A DNA stretch of 64,000 nt, from positions 682,001-746,000 of the forward strand of contig NZ_CP030772.1 in the NCBI RefSeq assembly GCF_006088715.1. Direction: 5' to 3'. The notes below the pieces were generated by a model that worked only from the letters and a program-made list of their open reading frames with translations, ran no database searches and was not told the DNA's origin. Positions 61,222 through 64,000 of this stretch are shown here, one piece after another. Position numbers and translations under genes: made by a program. The stretch's first letter is position 1; the number at the start of each line of letters is the position of its first letter. This DNA comes from Streptomyces sp. YIM 121038 (lineage in GTDB: Bacteria > Actinomycetota > Actinomycetes > Streptomycetales > Streptomycetaceae).

Positions 61222-62718
61222 TCACCAGTCGACGGCGGTGTACTGCGTCTCCAGGTAGTCGAGCAGCCCGTCGTGCCCGCCCTCCCGGCCGATGCCGCTC
61301 TGCTTGACCCCGCCGAAGGGCGCCGCTGGCTCGCTCACCAGACCCCGGTTCACGCCGACCATGCCCGCCTCCAGGAGCCCGGTCAGGCGCAGGGCCCGGG
61401 CCAGGTCACCGGTGTACACGTACGACACCAGGCCCATGTCGGTGGCGTTGGCGTGCCGCACCGCCTCCTCCTCGCGGTCGAACGGCACGATCGGCGCGAC
61501 CGGAGCGAAGATCTCCTCGGCAAGGATCGGGGCGCCGGGCGGCACGTCCGCGAGGACGGTCGGCGGGTAGAAACAGCCGGGCCCTGACGGGCGGGCCCCG
61601 CCCGTCAGGGCCCGGGCGCCGCTCGCCACCGCGGACGCCACGAGCCGGTCGGCCTTGGCGACGGCCGCCGCGTTGATCAGCGGCCCGATGTCGGTGCCTT
61701 CGGCGTGGCCAGGGCCCACGGTGAGCGCGGCCATGCGCGTGGCCAGGCGGCGGCCGAACTCCCCGGCCACGGGAGCCTGGACGTAGAACCGGTTGGCGGC
61801 CGTGCAGGCCTGCCCGGCGTTGCGTGTCTTCGCGAGCACCGCCCCGGCGACGGCGGCGTCGAGGTCGGCGTCCGCGAAGACCAGGAACGGCGCGTTGCCG
61901 CCCAGCTCCATCGAGACGTTGAGGACCCCCTCCGCCGCCTCGCGCAGCAGCAGGCGGCCCACCTCGGTCGAGCCGGTGAAGGACAGTTTGCGCACCCGAG
62001 GGTCGCGCAGCAGGGCCCCGACCACCTCGCCCGGCCTGCGGGACGGCACGACGTTGACCACACCCGGCGGTACCCCGGCCCGCTCCAGGAGCGCGGCGAC
62101 GCACAGGGCGGTCAACGGGGCGTCGCTCGCCGGTTTCAGGACCGCGGTGCAGCCCGCGGCGAGCGCGGGCGCGAGCTTGCGGGTGGCCATGGCGGCGGGG
62201 AAGTTCCACGGCGTGACGAGCGCGCAGACGCCGACGGGCCGGTGCTGGACGAGGATCCGGTGACCGCCGGCCGGCGCGGGCACGAGCGACCCGGCGGCGC
62301 GGACGGCCTCCTCGGCGTACCAGCGGAAGAATTCGGCGGCGTAGCGCACCTCGGCGCGCGCATCGGACAGGGCCTTGCCGCTCTCCCTGGTGATCAGCGC
62401 GGCGAGCTCCTCCGCCCGGTCCTGGAGCAGGCCGAAGGCGGCCAGGAGGAGTTCGGACCGGCGGCGCGGGGACGTGGCGGCCCAGCGCGTCCCCGCCTCG
62501 TGCGCCGCGGCCACCGCCCGCACGGCGTCGTCGGCGGTGCCGTCGGCGACCTCGGCGATCACGGTGCCGGTGGCGGGATCGCACACGGGGAAGCGGGCGT
62601 CGGTGGCGGTCGCGTGGCCGCCGATGTGCAGGTCGGTGTGGAGGGCGTGGCGGCCGGTGCGCGTGGCGGTGGCCCCACGCGTGCCGGTGCCGGCTCCGGT
62701 GAGCCCGGGTGTGCCCAT
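61222..62718 (-). CDS. aldehyde dehydrogenase, succinate-semialdehyde type
   Basis: 498 aa. RPVGVCALVTPWNFPAAMATRKLAPALAAGCTAVLKPASDAPLTALCVAALLERAGVPPGVVNVV is the nucleotide-binding region; LSFTGSTEVGRLLL the turn; MELGGNAPFLVFADADLDAAV the general-base Glu; TRNAGQACTAANRFYV the nucleophilic Cys; GVKQSGIGREGGHDGLLDYLETQYTAV the end. The pattern matches GabD-like NAD(P)-dependent succinate-semialdehyde dehydrogenases. The first 25 residues are low-complexity and the true start may be internal. It converges with the VOC gene and follows the M24 gene by about 50 bp, presumably in one transcript. Confidence 0.92.
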   Translation of the reverse strand: MGTPGLTGAGTGTRGATATRTGRHALHTDLHIGGHATATDARFPVCDPATGTVIAEVADGTADDAVRAVAAAHEAGTRWAATSPRRRSELLLAAFGLLQDRAEELAALITRESGKALSDARAEVRYAAEFFRWYAEEAVRAAGSLVPAPAGGHRILVQHRPVGVCALVTPWNFPAAMATRKLAPALAAGCTAVLKPASDAPLTALCVAALLERAGVPPGVVNVVPSRRPGEVVGALLRDPRVRKLSFTGSTEVGRLLLREAAEGVLNVSMELGGNAPFLVFADADLDAAVAGAVLAKTRNAGQACTAANRFYVQAPVAGEFGRRLATRMAALTVGPGHAEGTDIGPLINAAAVAKADRLVASAVASGARALTGGARPSGPGCFYPPTVLADVPPGAPILAEEIFAPVAPIVPFDREEEAVRHANATDMGLVSYVYTGDLARALRLTGLLEAGMVGVNRGLVSEPAAPFGGVKQSGIGREGGHDGLLDYLETQYTAVDW

Positions 62719-62764
62719 GGCGGAACTCCCCTCGGAGGGCGGGTGTCGGGTCCGTGCCGCGCCG

Positions 62765-63973
62765 TCAGCAGGCGGCCGCGACGATCAGTTCGTCGGCCGG
62801 GAACAGGGTCAGGACGTGCGCCCCGCCCGCGGTGACCACGACCTCCTCTTCGATGCGCGCGGCGGAGAAGCCGTCGTCGGCCGGGCAGTACGTCTCCAGG
62901 GCGAACACCATCCCGGCCTTGAGCTCCACGGGCTCGCGCAGGCTGTTCAGCCGCGAGATGACGGGGCGCTCGTGCAGGCCGAGCCCGAGCCCGTGGCCGA
63001 ACTGGAGCCCGAACGCGGCCATCTCGTCCGCGAAGCCGAACGAGGTCGCCTCCGGCCACAGGCGCGCGACGGCGTCCGTGCCGACGCCCGGCCGCACGGC
63101 CGCGATCGCGCGGTCCATCCACTCCCGCGCGCGGGCGTAGGCGTCCCGCTGCGAGGCGGTGGCGCGGCCCACGCCGAAGGTGCGGTAGTAGCAGGTCCGA
63201 TAGCCGTTGTAGGCGTGGATGATGTCGAAGAAGGCCTGGTCGCCGGGGCGGACGAGCCGGTCGGAGAAATTGTGCGGATGCGGGTTGCAGCGCTCGCCGC
63301 TGACCGCGTTGACCGCCTCGACCTGCTCTGAACCCAGCGCGTACAGGCGCTCGTTGACCAGTGCCACGATCTCGCTCTCGCGCACGCCGGGCCGCAGCGC
63401 CGCGAGGACGTCGTGGTACACGCCGTCGACCATGGCCGCCGCCTGGCTGAGCAGAGTGATCTCGTCCGGTGACTTGATCGCGCGTGCGTCGAGGAGGTGC
63501 TGCTGGGCGTCGACCACGCGCAGCCCCTGCCGCTCGGCCTCGAACAGGAACGGCGGCTCGACGAGGTCCACACCCACCGGCTCCCCGGCTACCCCGGCCT
63601 CGTGCAGCAGCGCCTTGACCTCCCGTACGGCGTCCCGCATCAGCCCGGCGGTCGGGGCGATGGCGCCGCGCAGCCCCAGCATCCCGGCGCGGCAGCGGTC
63701 CGGCGCGAGCCAGCGGCAGTGCGCCTGGTGGTGGCGGGCCGCGGAGCCGAAGTCCCACAGGTACGGTTCACCGCCCCGGGGCAGCAGGGCGTAGCGCGTC
63801 ATCTTGTCGCCGAGGCCGCCGCCGATCCACGTCGAGGTCGTGTAGCGGATGTTGGCGGCGTCGAAGAGCAGGAAGGCCCCGCAGCCGGAGGCGTTGAGCG
63901 CCGCGCGGGCGCGGTCGAGCCGGTAGCGGCGCAACCGGTCGACGTCGAGGCGCTGTTCGTGGTCGACGCTCAT
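62765..63973 (-). CDS. M24-fold (creatinase/aminopeptidase P-like) hydrolase with altered metal site
   Basis: 402 aa with an N-terminal creatinase-type domain (RARAALNASGCGAFLLFDAANIRYTTSTWIGGGLGDKMTRYALLPRGGEPYLWD) and a pita-bread catalytic domain. Expected metal ligands are D-x10-D, H, E, E. D250 (FFDIIHAYNGY) is kept, but the second Asp is missing: the segment reads GYRTCYYRTFGVG. His 327 in QFGHGLGLGLHERP, Glu 360 in ALETYC and Glu 376 in IEEEVVV remain. Loss of a ligand is also seen in creatinase, a metal-free C-N hydrolase of this fold, so a peptidase role is unlikely. The start is MSVDHEQ; an in-frame ATG six codons upstream is possible. It is the first gene before the window edge. 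Confidence 0.88.
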   Translation of the reverse strand: MSVDHEQRLDVDRLRRYRLDRARAALNASGCGAFLLFDAANIRYTTSTWIGGGLGDKMTRYALLPRGGEPYLWDFGSAARHHQAHCRWLAPDRCRAGMLGLRGAIAPTAGLMRDAVREVKALLHEAGVAGEPVGVDLVEPPFLFEAERQGLRVVDAQQHLLDARAIKSPDEITLLSQAAAMVDGVYHDVLAALRPGVRESEIVALVNERLYALGSEQVEAVNAVSGERCNPHPHNFSDRLVRPGDQAFFDIIHAYNGYRTCYYRTFGVGRATASQRDAYARAREWMDRAIAAVRPGVGTDAVARLWPEATSFGFADEMAAFGLQFGHGLGLGLHERPVISRLNSLREPVELKAGMVFALETYCPADDGFSAARIEEEVVVTAGGAHVLTLFPADELIVAAAC

Positions 63974-64000
63974 GTGACCGGGCGCGGGCAAGGGGGCCGA

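Noticed and set aside
58180..61587. A 1135-codon plus-strand frame
   Set aside because: Antisense shadow of the E1 gene caused by high third-position GC; no ribosome site and no recognisable domain.

Overview
The window is high-GC actinobacterial DNA, almost certainly Streptomyces. The support is codon use, the protein families (OmpR/CseB-like regulator, DMATS prenyltransferase, SpoIIE phosphatase remnant) and an insertion-sequence load typical of an accessory chromosome arm or a large linear plasmid. No rRNA, tRNA or CRISPR array was found. About 25 intact or broken mobile-element units from at least eleven families (IS3, IS4, IS5, IS110, IS256, IS630, IS701, IS1182, ISL3, ISKra4, ISAzo13, Tn3) fill most of 13.3-50.4 kb, several nested in one another.

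Layout. (1) 0.1-5.3 kb is a metal-homeostasis block: an NmtR-type ArsR/SmtB sensor with a candidate operator, a small MscS channel, then an M-box riboswitch and a short Arg/Ser-rich leader ORF ahead of a frameshifted Nramp-like transporter, followed by small proteins. (2) 5.35-6.4 kb is an IS110 element. (3) 6.75-12.99 kb (minus strand) is a biosynthetic operon: DMATS-type aromatic prenyltransferase, cupin, aldehyde dehydrogenase, UbiX, UbiD and a frameshifted HisC-like aminotransferase; a cytochrome P450 tail lies nearby. (4) 13.3-35.8 kb is a mosaic of transposons with a few passengers: secreted proteins, a DUF5988-like protein and the tail of a protein with a RHIM-like amyloid motif. (5) 35.85-38.55 kb (minus) is a two-gene terpene module: a trans-isoprenyl diphosphate synthase overlapping a protein that joins a class I terpene synthase to a cis-prenyltransferase. 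It is flanked by Tn3 transposase and resolvase remnants. (6) 38.8-45.8 kb is more transposon debris. (7) 45.9-47.9 kb is a CseB/CseC-like two-component system. (8) 47.9-50.4 kb holds back-to-back IS5 and IS701 elements that cut off a SpoIIE phosphatase. (9) 50.9-64.0 kb is an undamaged catabolic locus, nearly all minus strand: M24-fold hydrolase, aldehyde dehydrogenase, VOC protein, fused E1 alpha/beta, a reduced E2-like protein, flavin reductase, luciferase-like monooxygenase, a SsuABC-like transporter with two permeases (one fused to DoxX) and a SnoaL-like protein.

How the parts may work together (inference). Block 1 would sense and import divalent metal. Block 3 would prenylate and decarboxylate an aromatic acid. 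Block 5 would make a prenyl diphosphate and cyclise it, possibly through a cis-configured intermediate. Block 9 would import a small sulfonate-, amine- or pyrimidine-like compound, oxidise it with reduced flavin and pass aldehyde and 2-oxo-acid products to the dehydrogenases. Single-base frame breaks are common in the left 50 kb, often at homopolymers, and absent from block 9. This can mean real decay or poor sequence in the repeat-rich part, so broken host genes there are labelled with that caveat.
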